A stretch of DNA of 64,000 bases from Axinella damicornis (Eukaryota; Porifera; Demospongiae; Axinellida; Axinellidae). The stretch covers positions 5,367,897-5,431,896 of the forward strand of contig OZ007516.1 of NCBI GenBank assembly GCA_963931865.1, given 5' to 3'. How positions within the stretch are numbered: position 1 is the stretch's first letter; each line of letters starts with the position of its first letter. Below the pieces are notes generated by a model. That model was not told the origin of the DNA. It saw only the letters and a list, made by a program, of their open reading frames with translations, and did no database searches. This document shows positions 45,578-57,519 of the stretch, piece by piece. Position numbers and translations under genes: made by a program.

Positions 45578-45742
45578 ACAATGTCCCAGCCTCCCATGTC
45601 CCTCCAGTCACCCCCGTCCTCCTCCTCCTCCTTCATGCCCCAGCAGCCCGGTACCCTCCACATGGACAGCGCCATCCTCTCCATATCTCACTCTCCACTT
45701 GCTGTCATGGAGGGGGGCCACCCCATTGATGCCAATGTACAG
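45578..45742 (+). CDS. R3H gene exon a: Ser/Pro-rich N-terminal segment
   Basis: The exon is 165 nt after CCCCACAG, ending CAG|GTTAGT in phase 0. It encodes TMSQPPMSLQSPPSSSSSFM and so on to ANVQ. The ATG at 45581 could be the initiator, but an upstream acceptor suggests an internal exon. Low-complexity Ser/Pro stretches before the R3H domain are common in this family. Assignment to the gene rests on phase and order. Confidence 0.6.
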
Positions 45743-45958
45743 GTTAGTAGGTGTATTGTAATATAGTGCATCCCAAAAATCCTTGAACGAAACTCGCAAG
45801 TCCTAGTTCCGTTAATTACCCGTAAGAGCTGCTTCTTGTGCTTTAGATACTCACTGTAATGACCCTCAAGGCCCAGCTCACATAACATTATTGCTCACAC
45901 GCACTCACGCACATGCCTTTGTGTTTGCTATAGCACTGCACAAGTGTTGTTTGTACAG

Positions 45959-46330
45959 TTGTAGCAACAGCACTCCCTCACACCCTTACTCCCTCTTCCT
46001 CCCTCACTCCCTCTTCCTCCCTCACTCCCTCTTCCTCCCTCACACCCTTACTCCCTCTTCCTCCCTCTCACCCTCACTCCCTCTTCCTCCTCTTGCTCCC
46101 TCTCTCACCCTTACTCCCTCTTCCTCCCTCTTCCTCCCTCACACCTTCACTCCCTCTTGCTCCCTCTTCCTCCCTCACACCCTCACTCCCTCCTCCTCCC
46201 TCACACCCTCACTCCCTCTTGCTCCCTCACACCCTCACTCCCTCTTCCTTCCTCACTCCCTCCCTCCCTCACCCCTCCTCGTCCCTCCCTCCCTCGTCCT
46301 CCCTCCACCCTCACTGTCACCCCCTCCTCC
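45959..46330. repeat. CTCCCTCTTCC-type minisatellite in R3H intron
   Basis: About 370 bp of CACTCCCTCTTCCTCC variants. It is pyrimidine-rich and sits immediately before the exon b acceptor, where it also acts as a long polypyrimidine tract. Similar pyrimidine-rich runs precede exon d (47,935-48,076) and exon e (48,420-48,548). Long ORFs across it are artefacts. Confidence 0.9.
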
Positions 46331-46339
46331 TCACACCAG

Positions 46340-46497
46340 CGTAAGATCACACTGCTGACTCGCCCTCCTCAGCAGCAGATCACCAGTAACCCTATGGCTG
46401 TTGCTACGACTGCCGGTGTTGCTGGCAGTGTGGTTGGTGTTGGGAGTGCGGCTGGGCCCACATGCATTCAGACCATTGCAGCCAACCCGCTCTCCAG
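46340..46497 (+). CDS. R3H gene exon b
   Basis: 158 nt, phase 0 to 2, between CACCAG and CCAG|GTACGT. It encodes RKITLLTRPPQQQITSNP and an Ala/Val/Gly-rich stretch ending ANPLS. There is no known domain. Phase continuity with exons a and c supports it. Confidence 0.7.
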
Positions 46498-46765
46498 GTA
46501 CGTAGTTCCCACGCTCTTCCTTAACATAAAGAGAGTAGAAATCTTTGCACAGTTATATGCATGTATGCCAGGAGGCACCTACTGCTCTGCTCTGTGCATT
46601 GAAATGAGAATGAAGTAACAGAAGAAATGGGCTGCCCCGAAGTTGCTTGTTGAGTGGAAGCTTAGTGTCTTCGCTGGACAGTTACTAGCCAATCCTACAA
46701 TGCATATCCTGGCAGTTAGAAATGCTTTGACTGCCGTCATTGGCAGTTAGAACATGGGAGGATGT

Positions 46766-47484
46766 GTATGGGCCGGCGTGGTGAAAACCCGGACCGGACC
46801 GACCGGAAGTAGTAATTAGTGTCTCCACGTGTAGAGAAAATAGCTTACTTGGCCAATTGGATCGTGAAGTAGCCATTGCGAGTAGCTAGCCATTGCCACA
46901 TACATGTAGATAATATACCAACCAATATTATCTATGCCATTGCGGCGTTGCCTTGTCCAGGGAAGTCACAGAACAGGTTAGTCTCGCGAGTTGGCTGATT
47001 TGGACAGTATTTTGAAGCCACAAAGCGATAGCGAGGTAGCCGCACAGATCCAAGTCTGCCGGTACGGTAGTGACGACCCCGAATTCGAGGACGAGTTGAA
47101 GGAGGCAACCAGGCATTTGTTGGCGTTTCACGGTGCTATAGGTAAGTCAGAGAGCTGGGCCAAGCGAGTGTGAGTAATCTATACTACAAAAGCATCGAGT
47201 ACTAGTTATTCTACTGTCCGTGAGACTCGCGATCGCCCCTTGCTAGCTATAAGCTTGACATAAACCACTAACTACAAACGCAGTAGCAATACAGACAGTA
47301 CCTTTGCTGAAGCTCTTCGGGTCCCACGAAACTCCTCCGGCAATTGTCTGCAAGTGCTATGTGTAATAGTTGACAAAACATTGAGTCGTTTAGCTAGCGC
47401 TAAATTGCTCTGCATTAATAATTGCTATTTCACTTCCGGTCGGTCCGGTCCGGTCCGGTCTGGGTTTTCACCACGGCCGTATGG
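46766..47484. mobile_element. 707-bp TIR element in R3H intron carrying an exon-like fragment
   Basis: The element is 46772-47478. GGTGAAAACCCGGACCGGAC near the left end reappears inverted near the right. GTATGG flanks both sides (46766-46771, 47479-47484). Inside on +, an open stretch from about 46,985 reads LADLDSILKPQSDSEVAAQI ... EFEDELKEATRHLLAFHGAI and ends at ATAG|GTAAGT. A possible leader exon ATGCCATTGCGGCG... ACAG|GTTAGT lies just upstream. The peptide looks coding but is not recognised. Confidence 0.75.
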
Positions 47485-47594
47485 TCCACATAGCATACAT
47501 GTAGAAACCATTTCTGGTTCCTTTGATTTGCACACACACATACATGTACATGCTAACCCGGACCCATACACCCACCCACACACCCACACACTCA

Positions 47595-47795
<201 letters not shown>

Positions 47796-48076
47796 GTCGA
47801 GCAACCAGAGGTACTGGAATAGTGTGCCGTGGATGGTTCTCTCACTGTGAGATGACAGGATGCTACTTTGTATCGGCTGATGCTAGTAACTACATGTAGC
47901 ACAAATGACACTCCTGTTCTGTGGAATGTAGTCTCCATCTCTCTTCCCCTTCTCTACCTCCATCACCTCCCTGCCCCCTTCCCTCACTCCCTACCTCCTT
48001 CCCCCCTCCCTCCCACCCTCTCTCACTCCCTCCATCCGTCCCTCCCTCCCTCCCTCCCCTCCTCTCCCTTCTCCAG

Positions 48077-48155
48077 ATGACTACTATGACACAGAAGACC
48101 CCTCCGTCAACCTTCATGAATTCATTGTCAACTCTATGCAGGCACAAAAGAACAG
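48077..48155 (+). CDS. R3H gene exon d
   Basis: 79 nt, phase 1 to 2, after CTTCTCCAG. It encodes DDYYDTEDPSVNLHEFIVNS followed by MQAQKNR. The 'hexxFIxxxLxxxKxR' style segment precedes the R3H domain in R3HDM-type proteins. Confidence 0.85.
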
Positions 48156-48548
48156 GTTTGGAGGATGTGTATAGTAGTGATGGGTTCCCATATTACATTG
48201 TGTAGAGGTAACAGTGGCAGTGGTTATGGAGGCTACATTAGCAATGACACAGTAGTGGTAGCAAGGAAAATATGTTCATTATTTTAGCAATGTCCAAACA
48301 ATCTACTATGGTTGGTTGTGGATGCTGAGTCACTAGTACGAGTGTAGTCATACATGTGGCATCAGGTCTGCATATACACTGTAAGCAGTTAGTGCCATAA
48401 ACAACAGCACTCACATTGTTTTCCCTCCCTGCTTTCATCCTTTCCTCTCTCTGCCTCATTCCCTCCTTCCTCTCTCTCTCTCTCTCTCCCTCCCTCCCTC
48501 CTATTCCCTCCTCCCATCCCTCCCTCCCTCTCTCCCTCTCACCACCAG

Positions 48549-48748
<200 letters not shown>

Positions 48749-48964
48749 TGAGAATTGTACATGTGCCTAGCTTCGAACCCTGGGTTCAAGGCTATACATG
48801 TACCATACTCTTGTGAGAGGCACGAAAAGGCATTGTGAAAGTACCGAATCAGACAGGCTACAGTGTAGCTCAGTATGTGTGAATCTCTTATGTACTACAG
48901 TACATGTATGTCTTACGGCAGTGTGGAATGAACTAGCTTTGTAATCCCTCTCACCCTCCTCCAG

Positions 48965-49070
48965 TCCCCGACACCGGTTTGGGGAGTACATCCCATCGGA
49001 GGAGGCAAAGACAGCGGAGCCCAAGCTCATCCTCAAGAGGAGTGCGCGGGAAGCCACTGCCGTTGAGAAG
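48965..49070 (+). CDS. R3H gene exon f: end of R3H domain and SUZ-like start
   Basis: 106 nt, phase 2 to 0. It completes TRIPRHRFGEYIPSEEAKT and continues AEPKLILKRSAREATAVEK before GTGAGG. 'NTRIPxxRFxEyI' closes the R3H domain in R3HDM/ARPP21/encore proteins, and 'PKLILKR' is typical of the SUZ motif that follows. Confidence 0.88.
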
Positions 49071-49775
49071 GTGAGGTCTGCCACACCACTCCAGTGTTTG
49101 AATGCTAATGTATGCACTAGGCTCGTTCCCGTGCTACTTTTGTCTCCGTTCTGTGTTGCTTGCTGTAATAACCTACACTGCAGACTGCCAGCTATTCCTT
49201 TAGTGATGCACATCACTCCAAGAGTTAGTTCGTGCTTTAGCTAGCCAGCCGTGTTTTTCGCGACTCATCTGGTAGATACATGTAGCTAGGTCAGACGGAG
49301 TGAAAATGGACAGAATAAACCAGAGGACAGCATGAAATGACACCATTTGTGGCAAGTAGTTCATTGTGTGCGTAGCAACGCCTTCCGTATATATACTAAT
49401 TTATGCACGACGATGTAGCTTGAGTTGGGCTTATAACGCCGGTATATATGTATATATTATTCCTATACTTTCCTAGTTACCTGGAACTAAGAAATTTGAC
49501 TCCTAGGTTTTCCTATCCTAATAGGATCAAAGTAGGCTGCACTTGTGTGCTCATTCTTTGATCACCACAGAGGAGGAGGCACTGAGATGTAACTGAGGTG
49601 ACTTGAAACATCCCTTCTCTTTTACAGTGTACCTAGTCTCACTGCCACGCCAATAGGAAATCGATCCAGCCAGCCCCCCACTGCACCTTCCTCCCCCCAG
49701 CTTACTTGTGATGACAGTGTTACCCCCTTGTGGTTTGAGTCTTGCTACGAAATCCGCTGCCATGCAATGATGACC

Positions 49776-50385
49776 TAGCCTCGTTCCCAGGCCTTCCGCA
49801 CCTCCAGCTTTTGATCGCTTCCAGTATGCAAAAACGGAGGGGGAAGGCCTGGGGAATCTTCTCACGTGATATGTGGCACAGCTGACATCACAGATTCTAG
49901 ACACAATAGCTTAATTACGTTCCCATCCACAGCTACAGAGAAGCTAGAAAACTGAAACAAGTTTCAGAGAAGAGGTAGGTCCTACCTGTAAAAGATATCC
50001 AGGTTCGAAGCAAAACTGCTGAGGGATAGCTGTGATACAATGGGTGAAACTCCAAATAGTGCTGTCTTTTCGCTCCACGAGAAGATTGCGTCATAGCTGG
50101 GCATTTTCACGTTTGTCACTCAGCAGCCCTTTGGATTCATGGTTTGTAGCCTGGGTACGCTTCATACGCTTGGTGTAGCTCTCAGTTGGCGCTTGTCCCA
50201 TCTTCGTAGCTAGAGCAGAATGCAAGATCGGTCTCGTACATGATTCTGATCTGATCTGAGGTGTGACGACATATGACGGTCGTGCCGCGTATCACGTGAG
50301 AAGATTCCCCAGGCCTTCCCCCTCTGTTTTTGCATACTAGAAGCGATCAAAAGCTGGAGGTGTGGAAGGCCTGGGAACGAGGCTA
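49776..50385. mobile_element. TAGCCTCG-family TIR element (610 bp) in R3H intron
   Basis: Ends TAGCCTCGTTCCCAGGCCTT and the inverted form flank about 110 bp of inverted similarity, including CACGTGA and GCTTTTGATCGCTT. No 9-bp duplication is evident. It holds ATG-led frames on both strands: MGETPNSAVFSLHEKIAS (+, near 50,038) and MGQAPTESYTKRMKRTQATN (minus, near 50,205). Neither is recognised. Confidence 0.75.
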
Positions 50386-50533
50386 CCTAGCTTCTTTTTT
50401 AACTGAGTAGCCAAAACCGTAACTGAATTGCTGCGGGAATGATTTGAAATACATAATGTATGGTCTCTTATGATATGAATTTGTAGTAGGTCCGAGTTAT
50501 TGTTTTACCTTACTGATGCTGTGTCTTCCACAG

Positions 50534-50584
50534 GCAATGAGGTACCCCCCGACGGCATACCAAAAAGATTTTGAGTCTGTGGAA
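50534..50584 (+). CDS. R3H gene exon g (tentative)
   Basis: 51 nt, phase 0/0, between CTTCCACAG and GAA|GTATGT. It encodes AMRYPPTAYQKDFESVE. Phase fits exon f and both splice sites are good. No domain match is seen. Later exons were not found before the block B boundary, so the 3' end of the gene is missing or unrecognised here. Confidence 0.5.
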
Positions 50585-51059
50585 GTATGTTTGTGTGCTA
50601 CGTGTATGTGTATGAGTGAGTTTCATGGAGGTAGAACACACATGAGCAGCATGCATTGTGTTTGTGAGTCAGGTGGCTCTGTTAACTGCATTGGCTATTG
50701 GGTAATTATATCGGCCCAACATACATGTATGGGTATCCATGATGATGATTCCATGATTGTCAGTTAAGCACTGAAACTGGATTGGCAGAGTTGCATATTG
50801 GATTGGCTATCTATCGGTATCAACAGTCCAATATCAGTTATTGAATCTGGTGAGTGTCCATGAATGGAACATTACAGTATTAGTGCGTCCGTGTAACTTA
50901 TTGTCATGCACGTGTAGCATTCCAGGCTTCCACTGCAGAGCGACGGGGGGAGCCGGGTACCTTTATAATGTGAAAACATCAGTTGCCTAAAACCCCCACG
51001 TGAACCTGGAGCCCAGAACAGCAAACCTATCAGAACCCTATTGTAGCAAGCACTTGGTT

Positions 51060-51651
51060 TAACCTCGTTCCCAAAAACCTGCCAGGCCTTCACCCACCGT
51101 CTTTTGCATGCAGCAAGCGATCGAAAACCAGTGGCCTGGGAATGGCCTGGGAATCACATGAGTGATGTCAATGTCCACTAAGTGGACAGAGCTAGAGGGC
51201 TGCAGGAATCCATTTTGCCCACACTCCGCATCCCAAACAACGAACTATATTCTTGCTACCTTGCTAATGCTCCACAATGCCTCCAGTCTCCAGCCAGATG
51301 AGTCCTTCGTCAGGCCGACTACCAAGGCCCAACTGCACAGCACCAAATGGTGGCCATAATCAGTGACCATATACATGTACCATCATCATGTTGCTGCTTC
51401 TGAGTGTGAGTGCATGTCACTAGTTCTAAGGGCTGTAGACTCAAGGAGCTTTCATATTATATCAGCGTAGTGTTCGGGACACAGGGCGTGGCGAAATCCA
51501 ACCTTGTGGTCAGGCCCCTCCCCCCTCTGTCCACATAGTAGACATTGGCGTCATTCACATGATAAATTCTCCCAGGCTTCCCCCCACTGTATTTTGCATA
51601 CTGCAAGCAATCAGACACTGGAAGTGGGATGGCCTGGGAACGAGGCTACAG
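51060..51651. mobile_element. TAGCCTCG-family TIR element (decayed)
   Basis: Left TAACCTCGTTCCCA and right CTGGGAACGAGGCTA are about 590 bp apart, with inverted TTTTGCATxCxGCAAGC inside each end and CACATGA near both. An ATG-led frame, MPPVSSQMSPSSGRLPRPNC, lies near 51,269. Flanks give no clear duplication. It directly abuts block B, as its right-end sequence (GGGAACGAGGCTACAGTG) also abuts block A at 1,915. Confidence 0.6.
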
Positions 51652-52119
51652 TGGATTAGGCCAGCTGTGAAACTGCTTCTGTTCCATTCTACGCAATGAG
51701 CTGAGCTACCCATTGACAATTATGCTGTGTCTATTTTGTTTCTACAATTGACGTCACACACAATACGCATACTGAACTTGTAGCTAGTAGCTAAACGCCC
51801 ATGTGCATGGTTATAGCTAGTATTTTGTGTGCCGTGTTCCCATGCCCCACCCACAAATTAAGCCCTGGAGGGCTGTCTACTAGTGTGTGAGGTTGGATGC
51901 AGTAAGTGAGAGAGTGTGAGATTGTGGATGAATGCGTTAGTCTCACACGCAATGCTCGAGAGTGCATGCCTATTAGGTGGGGTTGTATACTGAATGTATA
52001 ATAATGAATGTAATCATCCCTACCTTGTTCCCTCCTTTTTGCCCTACATCTCGTTACATTTCATTGTACATGTGCTTGCACTCACTCACGCACACACACA
52101 CACACGCACACACGCACAC

Positions 52120-52170
<51 letters not shown>

Positions 52171-52340
52171 AGCGTTGAGAGAGAGAGCAACAAGATCTGG
52201 AACTTGCCAAAGAGATGGCTGAGGAGGATGAGGAAGAGGACTTCCCTTAGTAGCAATGCACCGTGTAATGTGCTCAAAGTTATTCGTGAAAGCATTATCT
52301 TCCAGCTGTTCATCAGTTACACAGTATGCGAGTAGGCCTG
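51652..52340. other. Start of duplicated block B (paralogue of 1,912-2,400)
   Basis: It matches the sequence upstream of gene A exon 1 in order: TGAAACTGCTTCT, GAGCTGAGCTACCC, CACCCACAAATTAAGCCCTG, the (CA)n tract (here 52,085-52,168) and AGTAGCAATGCACCGTGTAA. It likely contains the promoter of gene B. The match breaks near 52,285. Confidence 0.85.
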
Positions 52341-52448
52341 CGTGTATTAAAGTGGAATCACAAAAAGCTAGGTGCTGCACACTCATCACAAATTTGGGGT
52401 GCTTCTAGTATAACTTTCCTTATTGATTGTAATACTTGATGTAATTAC

Positions 52449-52965
52449 CCATAGTGTCGCTGGTGTATGGTGTCCCTAGTGTCGTTGTTGTCAGTGGTGT
52501 CGGTGGTGTCCCTAGTGTCCACGGTGTCAGTGGTGTCCCTAGTGTCTATGGTGTCCCTGGTGTCCCTGGTGTCAGTGGTGTCCCTGGTGTCAGTGGTGTC
52601 AGTGGTGTCCCTAGTGTCAGTGGTGTCCCTAGTGTCAGTGGTGTCAGTGGTGTCCCTAGTGTCAGTGGTGTCCCTAGTGTCTGTGGTGTCAGTGGTGTCC
52701 CTAGTGTCAGTGGTGTCAGTGGTGTCCCTAGTGTCAGTGGTGTCAGTGGTGTCCCTAGTGTCAGTGGTGTCAGTGGTGTCCCTAGTGTCAGTGGTGTCAG
52801 TGGTGTCCCTAGTGTCTACGGTGTCAGTGGTGTCCCTAGTGTCAGTGGTGTCCCTAGTGTCTGTGGTGTCACTGGTGTACATAGTGTCTATGGTGTCTGT
52901 GGTGTCCCTATTCTCCGTGGTGACCCTATTCTCCGTGGTGTCTGTAGTGTCCGCTGGTGTTGTCT
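52449..52965. repeat. 9-bp minisatellite (AGTGGTGTC / CCTAGTGTC)
   Basis: About 510 bp of 9-base units grouped in higher-order blocks of 18-27 bp (AGTGGTGTCCCTAGTGTC). Because the unit is a multiple of three, several frames stay open on both strands (Val-Ser, Thr-Asp-Thr repeats). I do not regard them as genes. Confidence 0.95.
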
Positions 52966-53626
52966 TAATATTTATATTGGTCGCGGTGATTTTTACGTAA
53001 AACAGTATAAAATACCATGAGTCATTCATGGGATCGATTTACATGACCATTCCCTTGAGTGACTCGTGGGATCGATTTACGTCAATTACCCCTTGAGTTG
53101 GGATCGAATTCCGTCAGCGCATTTGACGTAAAATGCTCCCATGATAACTCAACGCGTAGTATTTAAGTGGGATCGATTTACGTTTGCGAGTAAGTTCCTA
53201 CTATTCCCGTCTTTATGACTATGAATCACATTATATCGCCTCGCTGTAGGGTCAGCCCCACCTTCCGTTGAATTTGAGGTAAAATGCTCCCATGATAACT
53301 CAAAGCGTAGTATTAATTTTATGTGAGATCGATTTACGTAAATTTCGTTTGCGAGTAAGTTTCTACTATTCCGGTCTTTATGACTATGAATCGCCTCGCT
53401 GCAGCCCCGCCTTCTGTCTTATGGCTATGAATATCAATAGAACGATTATACGCTTACTGGCCCAATTAACATGGTTAATAATTATTATTATTACACGGAA
53501 ATATTTGACTTTTACTAACATAGAAAATGGTACAAAAACATGGTGAAATTGTAGGAAAGTATGAATTTGAAACTTTCACCTTTTTTTATCATAGCTTAAA
53601 TTTTTTTTAGCCTGATGAAGAGAAAC

Positions 53627-54207
53627 TTAAGGTTACGGGATCCCCGCGCGGTGGGCGTGGCCAGACAATTTGTTCAACCCCATTTTTCTCGCACAGAAAG
53701 TAAGCTAGCGAAATCAAACTTACTCCACACAAAGCAGGGAGGGTAGTCAACATGCAGACCAAACATCATTCCAGCAGCTCACACTGTAGCCGTCGTACGC
53801 TGGTTAAATCAATTCCAGCAAACTATTCACCAAAAATCTCCAGTGCGAAGACCGCCAGCAACTCGATTCTACGGTTGGGAGACACGCCATAGGAAGCTCT
53901 AGGGCGGGACGGAAGCGTTTTGTGGCTAGGTTGAACTGTCTTCGAAAGAACGACCCTTGAGTACAAATAACCGCCATCTTGATTCCCGTCTTTGGAATAC
54001 AGCGTCGAATAGCTTCAGAACGGTCATCAGCATTTACAAAAACGCTTCGTCCGGCCCTTTCTATACTGTTCGTGCCTATTTCAACACGGTCTTCCAAGTC
54101 CAAGTCGGATCACACGGCTTTGTTTTTGGTGACAAAAAAAACTATGAAATAGCGCTTAATTAAGTATACGGTGCGCGTATCCGCGTGCAGGGATCCCGTA
54201 ACCTTAA
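53627..54207. mobile_element. TTAA-flanked TIR element (573 bp)
   Basis: The element is 53631-54203. Ends GGTTACGGGATCCC and GGGATCCCGTAACC, flanked by TTAA on both sides. Terminal GG plus TTAA resembles Kolobok (or piggyBac) non-autonomous elements and the outer ends of the 29.9-39.1 kb composite. A minus-strand frame of about 100 codons (53,804-54,103) contains CAAGATGGCGG, a YY1-like start context, giving MAVICTQGSFFRRQFNLATK. Confidence 0.85.
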
Positions 54208-55393
54208 GACCATTGCTTGTACACACACCAATCTTTCCATTTGTGCAATAAACAAAATCACTACATTTTTACAACAAATTTATACTACAAATTTCATTTT
54301 ACCACACTTTTGTACCAATTTCTACCCTGATCCCTTGATACTAATAATATTAGTATTGATACTTAGTATCAATTATTATTATTATTATTATTATTATTAT
54401 TGCAGACACACCAAGCAAGGACAGGAATGGACGGTTGCCCCTCGTTATTTTTATCATTATTATTATTGCAAACACACCAAGAAAAGTGCAGCAAGGACAG
54501 AAATAGAAACTAAGCAGTTACAACATAATAATATTTACAATTCTACGAATTTAATATTATTATAAGTTCTGAAATTAGGAATTATGAAGAATTAAATCGC
54601 TCTAATTAAGTTAACTTGCACCAAACAAACCATGCTTGTTGGCCCTATATTAGCCGATGAAAATCAAAAGAACAATTATAATATTATAGTCTTGCTGGCG
54701 CATGCAATGATATTATAGCTATATAGATCACTACAAAAGCTTCCTGATTCAGCAATGAGCTCAATTAAGGCTTGTATAGCATGCTTTGCAGCATAGAGCA
54801 CACAGTGCAGCTTAAGAAATGCACAAATAATTAAGTAGTTAGAGTCACCTCTTCGCCTTCAAAACGCACACCAGTACCAAAGCACATGAGGCCGCCTGCA
54901 TGTGCCTTACCTAGGAAAAATGCTGGTATATCAGGCATAATTACCATCTTACTGTGTTTGGCCAGACTTGAAATGACATTGCTTATCAGGAGAACCATGT
55001 AGTGCCTGTTTATCAGAGGTAGATTTCTGTCTTTGCTTCATTCGTGATTCAGCGACTGAGACCTTTGCAAGTTTGCAGAAGTAGACCTGCTGTTGTATGA
55101 AATCACACTACCACTGGCAGCTGCAAGATATTTAGCAACGTATGATGATTTGTCTAGTTTATACAAGTTTATGATTGCTTGGTGGATGGACACTGGGATG
55201 CAGTCCTTCGAGTCCCTGTTTTTTTTCTCTCAACTGCATTTGTATCAGCAGGACATCTGGACCAGCTAGAGTTAAGAGGTGTTCCTAAAGTTTATTAGCG
55301 CCAGTCATCGCGGTTCTCTATGGTATACAGTAAGACTGTCTTCATTGTGTGTTTGTGTGTTCCACTTATACTGATTACATGTATAACAAACTT

Positions 55394-55700
55394 CAATCGA
55401 TCAGCAAATCCATGATGCTGGAGCCACACAGAAGACAAAGAAGAGACAGCCAGTAGATCTAACCTTGTCCTCCAATGAAGAGTTCATGGACACTACTCAA
55501 CCTTCTTCCAGCAGCAAAAGTACAAGGTGAAAAGTGTGTTCATAGTTTCATCAAAATATGTGTAGGTTAATAGACTAATTTAGTCTACCTTTGTTATCTG
55601 CAGTGTGGTGTACAAGCCTCCAAACACGGAATACCTGGGGAGACATCTAAAAATGAAGATTGAGATACTGGATGAACACAACTCTTCAACAGCCAAATAA
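55394..55700 (+). CDS. Two exon-like pieces of an unrecognised gene inside the 3.4-kb element
   Basis: A first piece (to 55526) reads KKRQPVDLTLSSNEEFMDTT and ends ACAAG|GTGAAA. The second (55604-55700) follows CTGCAG and reads VVYKPPNTEYLGRHLKMKIE, then ILDEHNSSTAK and TAA. Joining 55526 to 55604 keeps one frame. It may be the 3' end of the element's own gene or captured host exons. A minus-strand donor-like stretch (SGQTQ|GTAAGA) lies near 54,960, so other exons may be present. Confidence 0.4.
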
Positions 55701-56436
55701 CTAGCTACTTACGATGGACTGACGTGGAAGTAGCGCTATGGTGTGTATTTCCCATGTGACGGGAAAACTGTTTACATCTACCTCGACGATAAGGACGTCA
55801 TATTTTGCTAAACGACTGTCAGTATCAGTATTATGTTTACAATGCGTGCAACACAACTCCACTTTCCTCATCATGTTATTATCCGACAGACATGTTAAGC
55901 ATGCCATTTATATTCATAAACTAATAGTGCAAGCGTATATTGATATTCATAAGCTAATAGGGCCAGCAAGCATTCTATAGGTATTCATAGCCATAACGAC
56001 GCTAACACTAGGAATTTACCCGCGACCTAATTTACGTAAATCGATCCCACACCAGTACATGCAGTGCATATTATGGGAGCATTTTACGTCAAATTCAACA
56101 GAAGGCGGGGCTGACCCTGCAGCGAGGCGATATAATGAGATTCATAGTCATAAAGACGGGAATAGTAGGAACTTACTCGCAAACGAAATTTACGTCAATC
56201 GATCCCACGTAAATACTACGCGTTGAGTTATCATGAGAGCATTTTACGCGCTGACGGATTTCGAGTCACTCACGGGCTATTGACGTAAATCGATCCCATG
56301 AGTTACTCAAGGGAATGGTCACGTAAATCGATCCCATGAATGACTCATGGTATTTTTATACTGTTTTACGTAACTTTCTATTCGACGTATAAGGTTCCCC
56401 CCCGGCACCGTGCGCGCACATAATTTCATTTTCGAG

Positions 56437-56585
56437 ATGGCAACGTTCCTCCTGGGGCTAGCCGCTAGTGGTTCCGATCTTCTTGATGCTTGTAGACTGG
56501 GAAGATTGGACGTAGTGAAACGAATTCTTCAGAACAACCCGTCTTTACTAAACTACAAGAGAGGAACTCTACATGAGGCTTGCCG
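56437..56585 (+). CDS. Gene B exon 1: N-terminus and first ankyrin repeat
   Basis: ATG 56437 (ATGGC context) opens MATFLLGLAASGSDLLDACR, then LGRLDVVKRILQNNPSLLNY, ending TGCCG|GTATGT in phase 2 exactly as in gene A. It is 11 codons shorter than exon 1 of gene A: the N-terminal stretch is shortened and the repeat itself lacks two or so residues near 56,560 (YKRGTLHEAC against YRDRLYKETPLHHAC). The open frame is intact. Confidence 0.85.
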
Positions 56586-57476
56586 GTATGTATACTATAT
56601 GTTATATCAGCACTCGCATAGATCTATAGTCTGAGGATCTAGCTGGGATCCATGCAGACTACACATACCGATTGAGGTAGAGTGTTGTGCATGAGGATGG
56701 ATACGTGAATGAAGATTCTGCTTAGCAATGTATGTGTTGTGGCATTTATTAACATGCAGTGAGAAATAATGATCCTTCAGTACTAGTAATGGTCACTCCA
56801 GTAAGTACTTGGGATCTGTCACAAAAGTCATTACGGATCCAAAGTTGACATTGTTATCACCAGCAGTTACATAGTGTGGTCATGCAGTTTTTGGATGGTG
56901 ATACCCTTAATGGGAGGTCACGCCAATGAGCACCACAGTCACAGCTGCGACCACGCACGGTCAACCCGTATACTAAGGAAGGGGTGGAGTCACTACACAT
57001 TCTTCCGCATATTATCGCAAATTCAACGGTCACAGCCTGAAAATCAGTGCGGTCAACAGCCCCTCTTGCTGCAGATAGATGGTCCCGTCCTGTATATAGA
57101 TGATCTGTGACGAGTGCCAGTGGTACGTGCAGGTAAGGTTGCCCAGCTTGGCTGTACCAAGTCCAGAAGAAACCAGACCCTTCTTCCCCGCGCCCGTGAG
57201 TTATACTCCAAGTAATCCGTGTTGGGCGGATGTTTGGGTCTGGGAACCAGACTAGTTACCATTGGAGAGCGACGAAACCAGCCACCAACGAAGGACGACA
57301 AGGATTATAGAGTCTACAAAGAATGGTTTGTCCGAGGGACCTAGTTTATGCTTCCCCGCTTCATAGTTGATCCTCTAGTGAATATTTGTGACCTGTGCTA
57401 GTGAACAACTAGGGGAACCAATTACAGTGAGGGGGGACTGCTTACAGTGATGGACCAATTATTTTGCTGTGGACAT

Positions 57477-57519
<43 letters not shown>

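Larger units (their letters stand above)
52993..56373. mobile_element. 3.4-kb TIR element specific to block B
   Basis: Both ends begin TTACGTAAAACAGTATAAAA in inverted orientation. About 350 bp of inverted similarity follows, with GGGATCGATTTACGT repeated several times in each arm. It separates the block B promoter-like region from gene B exon 1 and is absent from block A. The middle contains a nested TTAA element, an ATT microsatellite (54,370-54,402) and exon-like pieces. No transposase was recognised. Confidence 0.75.

Noticed and set aside
45891..46618. Ser/Pro/Leu-rich ORFs of 80-155 codons
   Set aside because: Translations of the CTCCCTCTTCC minisatellite. Only 46340-46497 behaves as an exon.
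49551..49904. 117-codon minus-strand ORF
   Set aside because: Overlaps the left terminus of a TIR element; the product is not recognised and the frame is not shared by other copies.
52445..53029. Thr-Asp repeat ORF (194 codons) and Val-Ser repeat ORFs
   Set aside because: A 9-bp minisatellite keeps several frames open on both strands. There is no start context, splice signal or non-repeat domain.
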